DNA of 64,000 nucleotides from Cohnella silvisoli. GTDB taxonomy: Bacteria > Bacillota > Bacilli > Paenibacillales > Paenibacillaceae. Position 1 is the first letter of the stretch. Each line of letters starts with the position of its first letter. Position numbers and translations under genes: made by a program. Shown here in pieces: positions 54,164-63,228 of the stretch. The notes below the pieces were generated by a model. It searched no databases. It had not been told where the DNA came from and saw only the letters and a program-made list of their open reading frames with translations. Location of the stretch: positions 62,001 through 126,000 of the forward strand of contig NZ_JAIOAP010000009.1 of the NCBI RefSeq assembly GCF_021190915.1, given 5' to 3'.

Positions 54164-54203
54164 TCTCTACCTCTTCTATGTTACAATTTGTATCCACATA
54201 CTT

Positions 54204-54232
54204 ACTTTATGACACAATTAGTATCATGTCAA
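54204..54232 (-). promoter_or_regulatory. Promoter of the flippase-GT4-wzy segment
   Basis: Minus strand TTGACA (54227-54232), 17-bp spacer, TAAAGT (54204-54209). The spacer holds an imperfect dyad TGATAC-TAATT-GTGTCA that could bind a regulator. Confidence 0.55.
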
Positions 54233-54254
54233 TAGCTATTTCCTCCGGTTAATC

Positions 54255-54294
54255 GCAAAAAAACAACAGCTCATTTTGAATACCTGAACTGTTG
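54255..54294 (-). terminator. Terminator of the second beta-helix gene
   Basis: Minus-strand CAACAGTTCA / TGAGCTGTTG stem followed by TTTTTTT, 22 bp past the stop. Confidence 0.85.
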
Positions 54295-54316
54295 CTTTTC
54301 GATTAAAAATTTCATC

Positions 54317-55924
54317 TTATCCGATATACTCAACCAAACAATATCCTTTCTTTATCTGATTTACTCCGCTAGAGGCCACAAGTACTAAATGTCGCTTAGC
54401 ATCAGAGTCGCAAATAAAGAACTGGTCTTGTTGGGTATTGAATCCCTTACGGGTATCTCCATTAACAGGATCGGCTGAGGCAAGTACGGTAGGTATTACT
54501 TCGCTAGTCTGTAATTTGAAATTCCAACCCGGTATATTGGATGTAACCGTACCAGGAGACATATATATCGATACTTTCGTAATGATTGCGCCTAACGGTA
54601 TATACACGTCTTCAGTCGGATAAGCGTTATACGGTAAAGCGTTATTAGCAGTGTTAATGGAAACGACTCTTTTGGTTGTTTTGCCTGTTGTAGTCCTTGA
54701 CCAGTTTAGTTCGGTATCAAAGACATATTTCGATTGAGTCGTGTTGGATAAACCGTTGCATTTCTCGAAGCTGATTTGCGGGACGCCGCCGTCATTAAAT
54801 CCCGAAGCATTAACCAAATTAATAAACTGCTCAGGACTGTTATGTTGCAGAATCGAGCAATTCCTGTACGTAATATTCTCCGAACGTTGGAAACTTGTGA
54901 ATGTATATTTATATTCATGACGCCCTTGTAAAACGCAGTTATCGAAAACGATATTCGGAAATGAATCACCATTTGAACTAAAGCTTGCATGAATCCAGTT
55001 TTTATCCGATTGATAAGATTGCGTTCCGGTGTCGATATTCATAAAGGTGACAATTCCCGATTTCCATTCGCATTGTACAAGCTTACTGGTGGATTTAACA
55101 AGTTCAATACGTGCGCCTATACAAGAAAATCTCATAGCCCCGTAATTATGATCGCCTCCGCCTACCCCCAGTTTAAAAAATGTACCTCCTTCGGTAGCAC
55201 CCGGATAGTAGAGCAAACTCCCTCCGATGACATTGATGCTGCCTCCTTTTTGAGCATCAATGAAATCACCCTTGCTGACTTCAAACTGACAGGAAATGAA
55301 GTCATAGTTCACGAATTGATCGCTAGCGCTAGCCGGTATATAAAATGCTTTGTTCCATTCTCCGGAAAATCCACACTTATACCAAAGAATTTCACTGTTT
55401 GTATTCGTGCCCTCCAAGTGAAATCCATATCCCCATTTGCCTCCGAAGTGGCACCTTTCAAACTCCATCCCATGACTTCGTCCCGATGAGTAGGAATAAA
55501 AGAAATTGTTCGTCACTTTTTTCGATTGAAATTCGATATCTGAAACATGAATTTGATTCCAATTGTCCCTGTTATAAAATAAATATTGATTCGTATCCGG
55601 AGGATCGAATACGATCCGTGTTATCATTCTGCCAGCACCTATGACCGAAAAACCCATTGCCGTACCTGCAAAAGAATCATCCATTAATGCTTTACCCATC
55701 TTAATAAGATAAGTTCCCGATGGGATGTACAGCGTTATATTTCCTCTCCTTAACCCATTCTCAGACGAGAATGTTCCAATCAATCGTACGACTTCATTCC
55801 TCGCCGCGATAAAAGCGGCAGTATCGTCCGTTACGCCGTCTCCTTTGGCACCAAAGGACTTAACGTTTAAGACGCCGTAAAGATCTTTAATTCCCTGCAT
55901 CAGATCTTTGTCGTTAATAGGCAT
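54317..55924 (-). CDS. Right-handed beta-helix protein without signal peptide
   Basis: 535 residues. Starts MPINDKDLMQGIKDLYGVLN, then the Pectate_lyase_3 signature VKSFGAKGDGVTDDTAAFIA and beta-helix repeats closely parallel to the Tat-signal paralogue: both share FHLEGTNTNSE, a CQFEV block, an IGA(R/E)-like block and the ending YCLVEYIG or YCLIEYIG. No export signal is seen, so it is cytoplasmic, co-exported or phage-like in origin. GGAGGTGACGCA before ATG. It is flanked by its own terminator and by another terminator upstream, so it is a separate transcription unit inside the locus. Confidence 0.82.
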   Translation of the reverse strand: MPINDKDLMQGIKDLYGVLNVKSFGAKGDGVTDDTAAFIAARNEVVRLIGTFSSENGLRRGNITLYIPSGTYLIKMGKALMDDSFAGTAMGFSVIGAGRMITRIVFDPPDTNQYLFYNRDNWNQIHVSDIEFQSKKVTNNFFYSYSSGRSHGMEFERCHFGGKWGYGFHLEGTNTNSEILWYKCGFSGEWNKAFYIPASASDQFVNYDFISCQFEVSKGDFIDAQKGGSINVIGGSLLYYPGATEGGTFFKLGVGGGDHNYGAMRFSCIGARIELVKSTSKLVQCEWKSGIVTFMNIDTGTQSYQSDKNWIHASFSSNGDSFPNIVFDNCVLQGRHEYKYTFTSFQRSENITYRNCSILQHNSPEQFINLVNASGFNDGGVPQISFEKCNGLSNTTQSKYVFDTELNWSRTTTGKTTKRVVSINTANNALPYNAYPTEDVYIPLGAIITKVSIYMSPGTVTSNIPGWNFKLQTSEVIPTVLASADPVNGDTRKGFNTQQDQFFICDSDAKRHLVLVASSGVNQIKKGYCLVEYIG

Positions 55925-55970
55925 TGCGTCACCTCCATAAATCTCATATGTAATTCAGTTTATGTCCGCG

Positions 55971-55989
55971 AACCGTTATTGCGACGGTT
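55971..55989. promoter_or_regulatory. Inverted repeat upstream of the second beta-helix gene
   Basis: AACCGT-N7-ACGGTT perfect dyad about 50 bp before the start codon; a possible operator. No clear promoter could be assigned. Confidence 0.4.
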
Positions 55990-56031
55990 ATTGTCTCTTG
56001 TCGTAATGTACAAGCATGGAAAATGGCGCAC

Positions 56032-56068
56032 AAAAAAACCGTCAAGGCCGGTTGTGACCTTAACAGTT
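56032..56068 (-). terminator. Terminator of the pse-to-acetyltransferase transcript
   Basis: Minus-strand stem AACTGTTAAGG / CCTTGACGGTT (11 bp, two G-U pairs) followed by TTTTT, about 20 bp past the acetyltransferase-like stop. Confidence 0.8.
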
Positions 56069-56088
56069 TACGTTCTCGCTCTATGAAT

Positions 56089-57048
56089 CTATCTGATCGC
56101 CTGCTTCAAATAATAGGCGAATTTAAATAGTTTCCCGTTGATTTTCGATATTTGGAAATACGGTTTTTGTTGCGCGCCAAAAGCTCTGAAAAACCTTTCG
56201 ACCGGTTCATGCATGCCCCCGTGCAAGTCGAATTGTTTCGTCACCTTGGACATCTCCCGGATGGCGTGCCAAATCAGCATCGAATGCGACCCGCCGGCGC
56301 TGCTATCGGGATCGGACCCGCCAAGAAGGTTATAGGCGCAATGCTGATCCCATACGATGTAGACCGCGCTATGGACACGCCCCCGGTCATCCTCCGCAAA
56401 CCATATTTTCCGGCATTGCCGCTCGCGCAAGGCTTGGTCCAAAGACTTAAGAATGTCTAGACTATAGGGCATGGGAAAATTTTTCGGATCGAAAACTTTC
56501 CGGTGAAGCCCGTAAAACTTATCCACGTCGTCGCTTTCGACGATTCTAAGGTTTAGGCGTTCCGCATCCCGAATTTCCGATTGGACCTGACCCGTGAAGT
56601 TGGAATAAACGGAATCCAAGTCGCGAAGATCTTCAATAACGTAAGTATATCGGGTCGTCTGCCTGAAACCTCTCCAATAGAAAGTGCTCCAATTCGTAAT
56701 ATTCCGATTGAACTGTTGCTGCGAATAGTCCATGCTAGGCAACAGATTGATCAATTCCAGATAGATCTCGCGTTCATATGCGAGCTTGGTTGCGTATTTC
56801 TGGTTTTTCGGATAACGGATCCATATCCCCATCGTTAACGTCAACTGCGGCATTCGGATCAAATTAAAACCGTATTTCTTAATTTTATAATAGGGCAGGC
56901 TCGCAATAACCTCATTTCCCCTCTCTACCAGGCATACATCCCAGTTATCCGCGCCGCCGCAAGTGATGTCCAGCCACCAATCCTGATCGAACAAGGGGAT
57001 GTCCGAATTATTCCTGCATAGTTCCCGATATTTGCTCTTAGAGTCCAT
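56089..57048 (-). CDS. FemAB/CelD-like GNAT acyltransferase, copy 1
   Basis: 319 residues of the GNAT_6 (BioF2-like) type: FDQDWWLDITCGGADNWDVC at the start, ERGNEVIASLPYYK, and a C-terminal GNAT half with VHSAVYIVWDQHCAYNLLGG and QFDLHGGMHEPVERFFRAFG. Such enzymes acylate sugars or add amino acids in polysaccharide loci. About half its residues match the neighbouring copy at 57065-58105, so the pair arose by tandem duplication. 16-bp gap between the two. GGGGGCAGGGCT before ATG. Confidence 0.83.
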   Translation of the reverse strand: MDSKSKYRELCRNNSDIPLFDQDWWLDITCGGADNWDVCLVERGNEVIASLPYYKIKKYGFNLIRMPQLTLTMGIWIRYPKNQKYATKLAYEREIYLELINLLPSMDYSQQQFNRNITNWSTFYWRGFRQTTRYTYVIEDLRDLDSVYSNFTGQVQSEIRDAERLNLRIVESDDVDKFYGLHRKVFDPKNFPMPYSLDILKSLDQALRERQCRKIWFAEDDRGRVHSAVYIVWDQHCAYNLLGGSDPDSSAGGSHSMLIWHAIREMSKVTKQFDLHGGMHEPVERFFRAFGAQQKPYFQISKINGKLFKFAYYLKQAIR

Positions 57049-57064
57049 AGCCCTGCCCCCTTAT

Positions 57065-58105
57065 CTATAGGTTTCCCATTACGGATGCGGCAACGACAGC
57101 CGTGACTTGACTAAATGCTTGTTTCATATAATAGGCGAACTTAAAGAGCTTTCCTTGGATCTTCGTTACTTGGAAATAGGGCTTCTGAAGGGCTCCGAGA
57201 GCTCTGAAAAATCTTTCGACCGGCTCATGCATCCCGCCGTGAAGGTCGAATTGCTTCGTTACCTTGGACATCTCCCGAATCGCATGCCAGAGCAAGAACG
57301 AATGCGAGCCGCTTTTCCTTAGCTCGGAATCGGCGCCTCCCAGAAGGTAATACGCGCATTTCGCATCCCAAACCATGTAGATAACGCTATGGATTTGTCC
57401 CTGCTCATCGACGGCGAAATAGATTTTCCGGCATCCGCGCTTGCGGCATGCTTGATCCAACAGCTTCAAAGTTTCATAGTTATGCGGCATCGGAACATTT
57501 TGTCGGTCGAACGTTTTCTTGTTGATTCTATGGAACGTTTCCAGATCGTCGCTTTCTACGACCTTTAGGATTTTCTCGGCTTTGCGGATTTCCGCCCGAA
57601 TATTGTCCCTAAAGTTCGCATAAATCTGATCCAAGTCCTGAATATTCTCGTAAACGTAAGTATATCGAGTCGTTTGCCGGAATCCCTTCCAGAAAAAAGT
57701 GCTCCAGTTGGTAATATTCCAATTGAAATGCTGATAAGAGTAGTCCACCTGCGGTAGTTTCTCGATAAGCTCCGTATAAATTTCCCGCTCGTAATTCAAC
57801 TTCATGTCGTTCTTCAAGTTCTTCGGATATTTCATCCAAATCCCCATCGTAAGCGTCAATTCAGGCATCTCGATGACATTGAACAAATATTTTTTTACCT
57901 TGTAGTAAGGCAAACTTGCAACGATCTCATTCCCTCGCTCTACGATGCAAACATCCCAATTGTCAGGCCCCCCGCATGTGATATCGAGCCACCAGTCTTG
58001 GTCGAACAAAGACATGTCTCCACGGTTTCTGCACATTTCCCGGTATTTGCTCTTCGAGTCGGTCAAAGGGTTCGTTCTTGTTCTTTGGATGATTTCCGTA
58101 TTCAT
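57065..58105 (-). CDS. FemAB/CelD-like GNAT acyltransferase, copy 2
   Basis: 346 residues from ATG 58105. Same layout as copy 1: FDQDWWLDITCGGPDNWDVC, TLTMGIWMKYPKN, then VIYMVWDAKCAYYLLGGADS and FDLHGGMHEPVERFFRALGA. I chose 58105 (AAGGA upstream) because the reading to 58165 would overlap the glycosyltransferase stop. Likely modifies an amino-sugar (possibly the pseudaminic acid precursor) with an acyl group; this is inference from the locus, where no pseH-type acetyltransferase is otherwise visible. Confidence 0.83.
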   Translation of the reverse strand: MNTEIIQRTRTNPLTDSKSKYREMCRNRGDMSLFDQDWWLDITCGGPDNWDVCIVERGNEIVASLPYYKVKKYLFNVIEMPELTLTMGIWMKYPKNLKNDMKLNYEREIYTELIEKLPQVDYSYQHFNWNITNWSTFFWKGFRQTTRYTYVYENIQDLDQIYANFRDNIRAEIRKAEKILKVVESDDLETFHRINKKTFDRQNVPMPHNYETLKLLDQACRKRGCRKIYFAVDEQGQIHSVIYMVWDAKCAYYLLGGADSELRKSGSHSFLLWHAIREMSKVTKQFDLHGGMHEPVERFFRALGALQKPYFQVTKIQGKLFKFAYYMKQAFSQVTAVVAASVMGNL

Positions 58106-58118
58106 CTCAAACACATCC

Positions 58119-59291
58119 TTACGCCTTAGATAGTTGTCGCCGCTTTGTCTTAAACATCTCTTCATAAAGCGCGGCGGTCTTGCGAACGTATTGCTCTTGG
58201 GTAAACTCCTGCATATAGACTTCGCCGGCGCGATCGCCCATACGGATGAAATCCATTGAGAACAAACGCAGGATCGCTTCTTTCAATTGATTGCTGTTGC
58301 CCGGGCTTATAAGCAATCCGGTGTTAGCTCGAACCATCTCCGGAACTCCTCCGACATCGGTTGCGATTACCGGGAGTCCCGCGCTCATCGCCTCTAATAT
58401 AACGGTCGGAAATATATCGTAAACGGAGGGCAGAATGAGCACATCGCTCTGCTTCAGCAACTCCGGAACATCCCTGCGCAATCCTAGCATATATACGGTC
58501 TTCTCCAAACCTAATCGCTTGATTTGATCGACGAGATGGTCCTTGTACGCTCTTTCGGAATCGAAAGCAACGTCTCCGACGACGATGAATTTAATCGCGG
58601 GATGGGATTCCTTAAGCATAGCTGCCGCCTCGATCAGATATTCTATCCCCTTCATGGGCGACAATCGAGCGATCGTAATCGCAATGCGGTCGTCGGCAGC
58701 AAGCTGCAGCTGTTCGCGAAGCTTAAAGGATGGGGCGTCCGAATGGACAGACGTGTTCGATATACCGTTATAAATTTTGACGAGTTTACCGGATTCCTTA
58801 TGAAACCAACGAAACATGATCTTGCTTCTCTCGCATAGGACGATGACTTTATCGTTGAACAGATGATTCAACCCGGCCACGAACTTATATGCGATTAGCG
58901 GTTTTCTTGCAAGTTCGTGCACGGTTTGAACCGTTGGGATTCCAAGCCACTTTCCGATTGCGTTCGCGCCGATGACTTCCATTTTATGAGAATGTATGAG
59001 ATCGATTTGATAGGTTCTGACTATGTCGCGAATGACCTTCAAAGATCGCAGCAGGACAATGAAATTGCGAAAATAGTAACCGGCGTCGGTTGGTTTGCCG
59101 AAAACGGCCAAAGGTCCGAATAACACGGTAGCCCCCAAAGCTTCATACCTCGCAACATACGGAGAGGGCGCGGACAACAGGACGAATGAACGGTACTTCT
59201 CCCGGTCAAGCCCTTGAATAAGTTGAAGCAGCACGGAATCGACTCCGCCGACCTGACTGGCATAGGGCTGGACGAATAATAAGTTTTTCAT
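58119..59291 (-). CDS. Glycosyltransferase family 4
   Basis: 390 residues. GT-B fold with LFVQPYASQVGGVDSVLLQL at the N-terminus, LIHSHKMEVIGANAIGKWLG, AITIARLSPMKGIEYLIEAA, and the donor-site LPSVYDIFPTVILEAMSAGLP (E-x7-E region), then VIATDVGGVPEMV. GGAGGGGCAAG before ATG. 14 bp after the polysialyltransferase-like gene. Confidence 0.93.
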   Translation of the reverse strand: MKNLLFVQPYASQVGGVDSVLLQLIQGLDREKYRSFVLLSAPSPYVARYEALGATVLFGPLAVFGKPTDAGYYFRNFIVLLRSLKVIRDIVRTYQIDLIHSHKMEVIGANAIGKWLGIPTVQTVHELARKPLIAYKFVAGLNHLFNDKVIVLCERSKIMFRWFHKESGKLVKIYNGISNTSVHSDAPSFKLREQLQLAADDRIAITIARLSPMKGIEYLIEAAAMLKESHPAIKFIVVGDVAFDSERAYKDHLVDQIKRLGLEKTVYMLGLRRDVPELLKQSDVLILPSVYDIFPTVILEAMSAGLPVIATDVGGVPEMVRANTGLLISPGNSNQLKEAILRLFSMDFIRMGDRAGEVYMQEFTQEQYVRKTAALYEEMFKTKRRQLSKA

Positions 59292-59304
59292 TACTTGCCC
59301 CTCC

Positions 59305-60426
59305 CTACAGAGTTTGAAATTGGATGTTGTATTGAAGCGCTAGGTCGCAAAACCGGGAAGAGATGACTTTGTCATCCTCGCTCATGCCCATGCTTTCGAT
59401 AATGAAAATATCCAGGCTCTCATTAGTCTTGCACAGATCGTACAAGTTCAGGATCGCCGTGCTTCCGAAGGAGAACATGTTCACTTTACGAATATTGTTC
59501 TTGGTAATGACGAGATATAGCAATTCGATCGGGAGCTTCTTGGGCAGTGGCATAATCTGGCTGGAAATCGCTTCAATCGGCAATTGCTCCCCTGGATGCT
59601 GCTTAAAGAAAACCAGAGTATCCTCGGAACCTATCGTCAGGTTTACTTTGGCGATGATTTCCGCGAAATATTTCCCCCTGTCCGCTACCTCGTCTACGAA
59701 AGGTTCCGTTAGGACAACCGTCATGGTATCTTTGCCATTGAGCCATCTATCGATTTCGTGAAGCTCAGGGTAAATCGCGTAACATTCCTTCATGATCCCC
59801 GGATCGTGCAAGAAATCCTTGAAGGCCATCGGAAGGCTTCGCGTCTTGTGACGGAGCGGATTTTTATTGTCGGATACGATCAACTCCGGACGTTGAAGCC
59901 AAACCGAGTTGATCCATTTTAAACTGCCGAAGTAGCCGCCGGGCAACCCGAACCAAGGAGCCAATCTTTTCAAAAGCTTCATATGCCAACTCTTATGGGT
60001 ACTGTTATTGATATAATTGCCAAAACCTTCCTCGTACAGCGTGGAACGCTTTCCTTCACTGCTGAACTTCCGGATGATCGCGTATTCCACCGCCACGAAA
60101 TCATGGGCGAGGAATACCTCCGTATAAGGAGAGATGTCCGAAAGCGTTCCCGGCAAATAACGGCTCCAGGATTGGTAAAAGAAATACTTCATGATGGGAT
60201 TCAACTTCAGCTTCTTTTGATCCAGAGACTCGTCATCTATGAAAAGGACGTTATTCCAAACTCCCGTATCCCTCACTTTGCGGCTGAAGTCCGCCGCTTC
60301 GTAAAAGTGATTCAGGATGATAAGATCGCACTTATCGAAACCGCACCCCTTCTTGATCAACCGAGCCAATAGGTACTGATACGGTTTCGTGCAGACAAAC
60401 AGTGTCTTGCCCTTCGTTTCATGCAC
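59305..60426 (-). CDS. Polysialyltransferase-like glycosyltransferase
   Basis: 373 residues. The N-terminal TLFVCTKPYQYLLARLIKKG resembles sialyltransferase/POLYST (GT52-type) proteins, and the C-terminal half has VVLTEPFVDEVADRGKYFAE, LVFFKQHPGEQLPIEAI (HPxE) and MFSFGSTAILNLY (SSxxS-like), the usual CMP-sialate donor and catalytic motifs in that group. GTG start with GGAG about 10 nt upstream. Just downstream of pseI, so CMP-pseudaminate is a likely donor. Family assignment is by motif and context only. Confidence 0.6.
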   Translation of the reverse strand: MHETKGKTLFVCTKPYQYLLARLIKKGCGFDKCDLIILNHFYEAADFSRKVRDTGVWNNVLFIDDESLDQKKLKLNPIMKYFFYQSWSRYLPGTLSDISPYTEVFLAHDFVAVEYAIIRKFSSEGKRSTLYEEGFGNYINNSTHKSWHMKLLKRLAPWFGLPGGYFGSLKWINSVWLQRPELIVSDNKNPLRHKTRSLPMAFKDFLHDPGIMKECYAIYPELHEIDRWLNGKDTMTVVLTEPFVDEVADRGKYFAEIIAKVNLTIGSEDTLVFFKQHPGEQLPIEAISSQIMPLPKKLPIELLYLVITKNNIRKVNMFSFGSTAILNLYDLCKTNESLDIFIIESMGMSEDDKVISSRFCDLALQYNIQFQTL

Positions 60427-60488
60427 CCCTTGTATACTCCTTTACTAAAAAATAAGCAGTCAATTCGGAATGTGCGGCAGTTTGAAAT

Positions 60489-61544
60489 TCACGATCGAAT
60501 CAGTTCCCACCCGACGGGTGTTCCTGCCTTAATCTCTTGGGATACTCTTTGCCCAATGAATTGGTTCAAATATTTAGGGGCAAGACCGTACCCCGGACGG
60601 ATAACTCTTATATTCGTCTCGTTGAGTTCCTCTCCGCTCTTAACGTCTTGGCTGATATAGAGAGAACGGCGGAACTTAAGAGAGGATTTTTCTTTGTCGC
60701 TTAACCCGTATCGAACAGTACCCAATGCTTGCCGCGCCGTTTCCGTCTCGGAGACGAGGAGCTTCATTTCGTGCGGCTCCAAAGAAAATGCGGCATCGAC
60801 TCCTCCATCCCCTCGCGATATCGTAAAATGCTTCTCGATGACAGTCGCGCCGAGAACGACGCTTGCAACCGCGGCGCCGATTCCGAGCGTATGGTCGGAC
60901 AAGCCGATCTCGCACTGGAACAATTCGCGCATATGAGGAATGGTGAGAAGGTGGCTGTCTGCGGGCGAAGCAGGGTATGTGCTCGTGCATTTGAGCAGGA
61001 TAAGATCCCGACAGCCCGCTTCCCGCGCGGCAACGACCATTTCCTCCAGTTCCGCCAGGGAGGCCATGCCGGTAGAGATGATGAGCGGCTTGCCGGTTCG
61101 GGCCGCATAACGAATCAAAGGAAGATCGTTATTCTCGAAAGAAGCGATTTTGTAAAATGGCGTGTCGAGCTCCTCCAGGAAATCAACGGCATTAGGGTGA
61201 AACGGCGTACTGAACGGGATCATCCCAAGCTTTCGGCAACGCTCATATATCGGTTTGTGCCATTCCCATGGCGTATAGGCTTGTTCGTAAAGGCTGTACA
61301 ACGATTGGCCTTGCCATGGACTGGCGGGATCTCCGATGAAGAAATCCCCTGTGTCGAGGTCGAGCGTCATCAGATCCGCCGTATACGTTTGCAGCTTGAG
61401 CGCATGCGCTCCCGAAGCAGCTGCGGCATCGACGATCTCAAGCGCCTTCTCAAGGGATTGATTATGGTTTCCCGACATTTCCGCGATAATAAACGGTGAA
61501 TGCCCGCTTCCGACCGTTCGGTGGCCCAACTGAATTTCTCCCAT
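60489..61544 (-). CDS. pseI: Pseudaminic acid synthase
   Basis: 351 residues. NeuB-family aldol condensation of PEP with 6-deoxy-AltdiNAc: IIAEMSGNHNQSLEKALEIV, LKLQTYTADLMTLD, GDPASPWQGQSLYSLYEQAY, PFSTPFHPNAVDFLEELDTP, then EKHFTISRGDGGVDAAFSLE and a C-terminal SAF (antifreeze-like) domain (about 290-350). The ASPWQGQSLYSLYEQAYTPW stretch fits PseI rather than NeuB. ATG 61544 chosen with AAGGTG upstream, 8 bp after the formyltransferase stop; longer readings overlap that gene. Confidence 0.92.
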   Translation of the reverse strand: MGEIQLGHRTVGSGHSPFIIAEMSGNHNQSLEKALEIVDAAAASGAHALKLQTYTADLMTLDLDTGDFFIGDPASPWQGQSLYSLYEQAYTPWEWHKPIYERCRKLGMIPFSTPFHPNAVDFLEELDTPFYKIASFENNDLPLIRYAARTGKPLIISTGMASLAELEEMVVAAREAGCRDLILLKCTSTYPASPADSHLLTIPHMRELFQCEIGLSDHTLGIGAAVASVVLGATVIEKHFTISRGDGGVDAAFSLEPHEMKLLVSETETARQALGTVRYGLSDKEKSSLKFRRSLYISQDVKSGEELNETNIRVIRPGYGLAPKYLNQFIGQRVSQEIKAGTPVGWELIRS

Positions 61545-61552
61545 TTCATTAT

Positions 61553-62200
61553 TCACCTTCTTTTCTCTACTTTGACCTCGAACGTGCATCCGTTCAGTTC
61601 AAAATAACAGGGATAACGTGCATTATCGGCAACGCGCATTAACTGGAATTGCTCACGAATCGAGCGATCCGGGTCCAACCTGCTGTCCTCCGGAGTCCTG
61701 CGCGGATAGTAGCTGCTTTCTCCTTGCTGCGGCTCCGCTTGCGCTAGGACCCCAGGATATTGCTCTAGAAATTGATTGCATAATGCGATGCTTTTTCTTC
61801 CCAGCTCCATCCTCATTTCGCCTATTAATTCCGTCCCCTGGAATACGAGTTTCTCTCTCAAGTAAATAGGCCCGTTATCCACTTTATCCGCCGCTTCGAA
61901 AAGCACGACGGGGATCTCGTTGTCGCCTTGCAATATTTTCCACGTTAGAGGTGACCAGCCCTTTCCTTTCGGCAGATCGCTGGCATGCACGACCAAATTG
62001 TGTGAATTGAGCGCGAGAAGCGCCGGCGGGACAATTTGTTCGCAGCCTAGGAAGAAGGCGATGTCGCCGGACGTTAAATCCTTCACATCATGAGTCCACA
62101 CGATTTCCTCTGCATATTTTTTCAAAGAATACAGCCACTTGGGAATAAAGTCGTTTATCCAGTTTTTACGATCGCTCACGACCGTTATTTTTTTCAGCAT
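61553..62200 (-). CDS. Formyltransferase-like protein (sugar N-formyltransferase?)
   Basis: 215 residues of the N10-formyl-THF formyltransferase fold: NSHNLVVHASDLPKGKGWSP (Asn, His and a Ser-Pro substrate loop) and VVLFEAADKVDNGPIYLREK (the Asp of the catalytic triad). Shorter than methionyl-tRNA formyltransferase, like sugar formyltransferases, with a C-terminal tail from about 155 probably covering the sugar site. It lies between pseG and pseI, overlapping pseG by 7 bp, so it may formylate a pseudaminic precursor amine. Where an acetyltransferase (PseH) might be expected, this is what is found. Confidence 0.8.
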   Translation of the reverse strand: MLKKITVVSDRKNWINDFIPKWLYSLKKYAEEIVWTHDVKDLTSGDIAFFLGCEQIVPPALLALNSHNLVVHASDLPKGKGWSPLTWKILQGDNEIPVVLFEAADKVDNGPIYLREKLVFQGTELIGEMRMELGRKSIALCNQFLEQYPGVLAQAEPQQGESSYYPRRTPEDSRLDPDRSIREQFQLMRVADNARYPCYFELNGCTFEVKVEKRR

Positions 62201-63228
62201 TTCAGCAACTCCTTTACCGTGCGATCTACTCCAAGGCCATCCACAAGCCTTGTACCTTTGACGGACATGTTCGTCATTTCCGCCGTACTGTGCATTAAAC
62301 CGAGCACTCTATCTCGAATATGCGCGGCTTGGACCTGCTCCGCTCTACCTAACAAGGAGATAACGCCCAACTCCGAGGCGTTCTCCGACAATTCAACCTG
62401 ATTGTCCGCTGTCATGATCACGATGGCAGGAAGACCCAGACAGCATCTTTCCCACGTCGTCGTCCCCCCTGAGCCGATCGCCAAATCGGCTTCTCGCATA
62501 AGAGTGGCAACATCGTCCACATGATCGAAACACTCGACTTGATTAAGCCTCAGACACATTTCACGAATACGTTCCGCTTGCGAATTGATTTTTCCCATCA
62601 GAACCTTAACCTTCACCTTATCCGTTAGCAGCGGCTCAAGCGCTTGAAGCGTCTTCATCGTCTCTCCGGTCATGTCGGCTCCGCCGAACGATACGAGTAT
62701 GCTGCGAATATCGCCGCTGCGCCATATGTACTCTCTTTCTCTGGCAAACTCAGGTCTTAGCAACGCGTACTTGGGGCCTAGCAGCATCGTACAGCTTTCC
62801 TCAACGAGCCCTTCATAACGCTTGTTTCCATCCCGGTAAGGATTCTGGTCCAATAGCAGATCGCACCTATGCGATCGATCCGCCAGATCGTCGATTACCA
62901 ACACCCGTTTCGCATGAGGACGCAAGACGGATTCGTATTTCGCTTCGAGTCCATAATGATCAATAATAAGCCAGTCGATCGGCAACTTCTCTTGAGTCAC
63001 ATAAGCAAGCGTAAATTCGGCATCGGTTTCCCAGTTGCTTTCCGCTGGAGGAATTGGATAAACGCCATATCCACGGCTGCGAATAAACGAAATTAAATTC
63101 CCCTCCAGCTCCCGACAAACGAAACTAATTTCCGCATGCGGCCTTAGCCGGTCTGCCAATGTCAAGCAACGTATGACGTGGCCAGTGCCGATATGCACCG
63201 ATGCGTCCGTCCGTATTAAAATTTTCAT
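62194..63228 (-). CDS. pseG: UDP-2,4-diacetamido-2,4,6-trideoxy-L-altropyranose hydrolase
   Basis: 344 residues. GT28-like fold: MKILIRTDASVHIGTGHVIR at the start (His17 region), WLIIDHYGLEAKYES, VIDDLADRSHRCDLLLDQNP, ILVSFGGADMTGETMKTLQA and AIGSGGTTTWERCCLGLPAI. Removes UDP from the nucleotide-linked sugar to free 6-deoxy-AltdiNAc, the substrate of PseI. The ATG overlaps the pseC stop by 4 bp (ATGA). Start 63228 chosen, with no strong ribosome-binding site but coupled. Confidence 0.9.
   Translation of the reverse strand: MKILIRTDASVHIGTGHVIRCLTLADRLRPHAEISFVCRELEGNLISFIRSRGYGVYPIPPAESNWETDAEFTLAYVTQEKLPIDWLIIDHYGLEAKYESVLRPHAKRVLVIDDLADRSHRCDLLLDQNPYRDGNKRYEGLVEESCTMLLGPKYALLRPEFAREREYIWRSGDIRSILVSFGGADMTGETMKTLQALEPLLTDKVKVKVLMGKINSQAERIREMCLRLNQVECFDHVDDVATLMREADLAIGSGGTTTWERCCLGLPAIVIMTADNQVELSENASELGVISLLGRAEQVQAAHIRDRVLGLMHSTAEMTNMSVKGTRLVDGLGVDRTVKELLKC

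Noticed and set aside
54317-55924. Prophage tailspike gene
   Set aside because: The beta-helix fold is tailspike-like, but no other phage genes surround it and a paralogue with a Tat signal sits in the same glycan locus.
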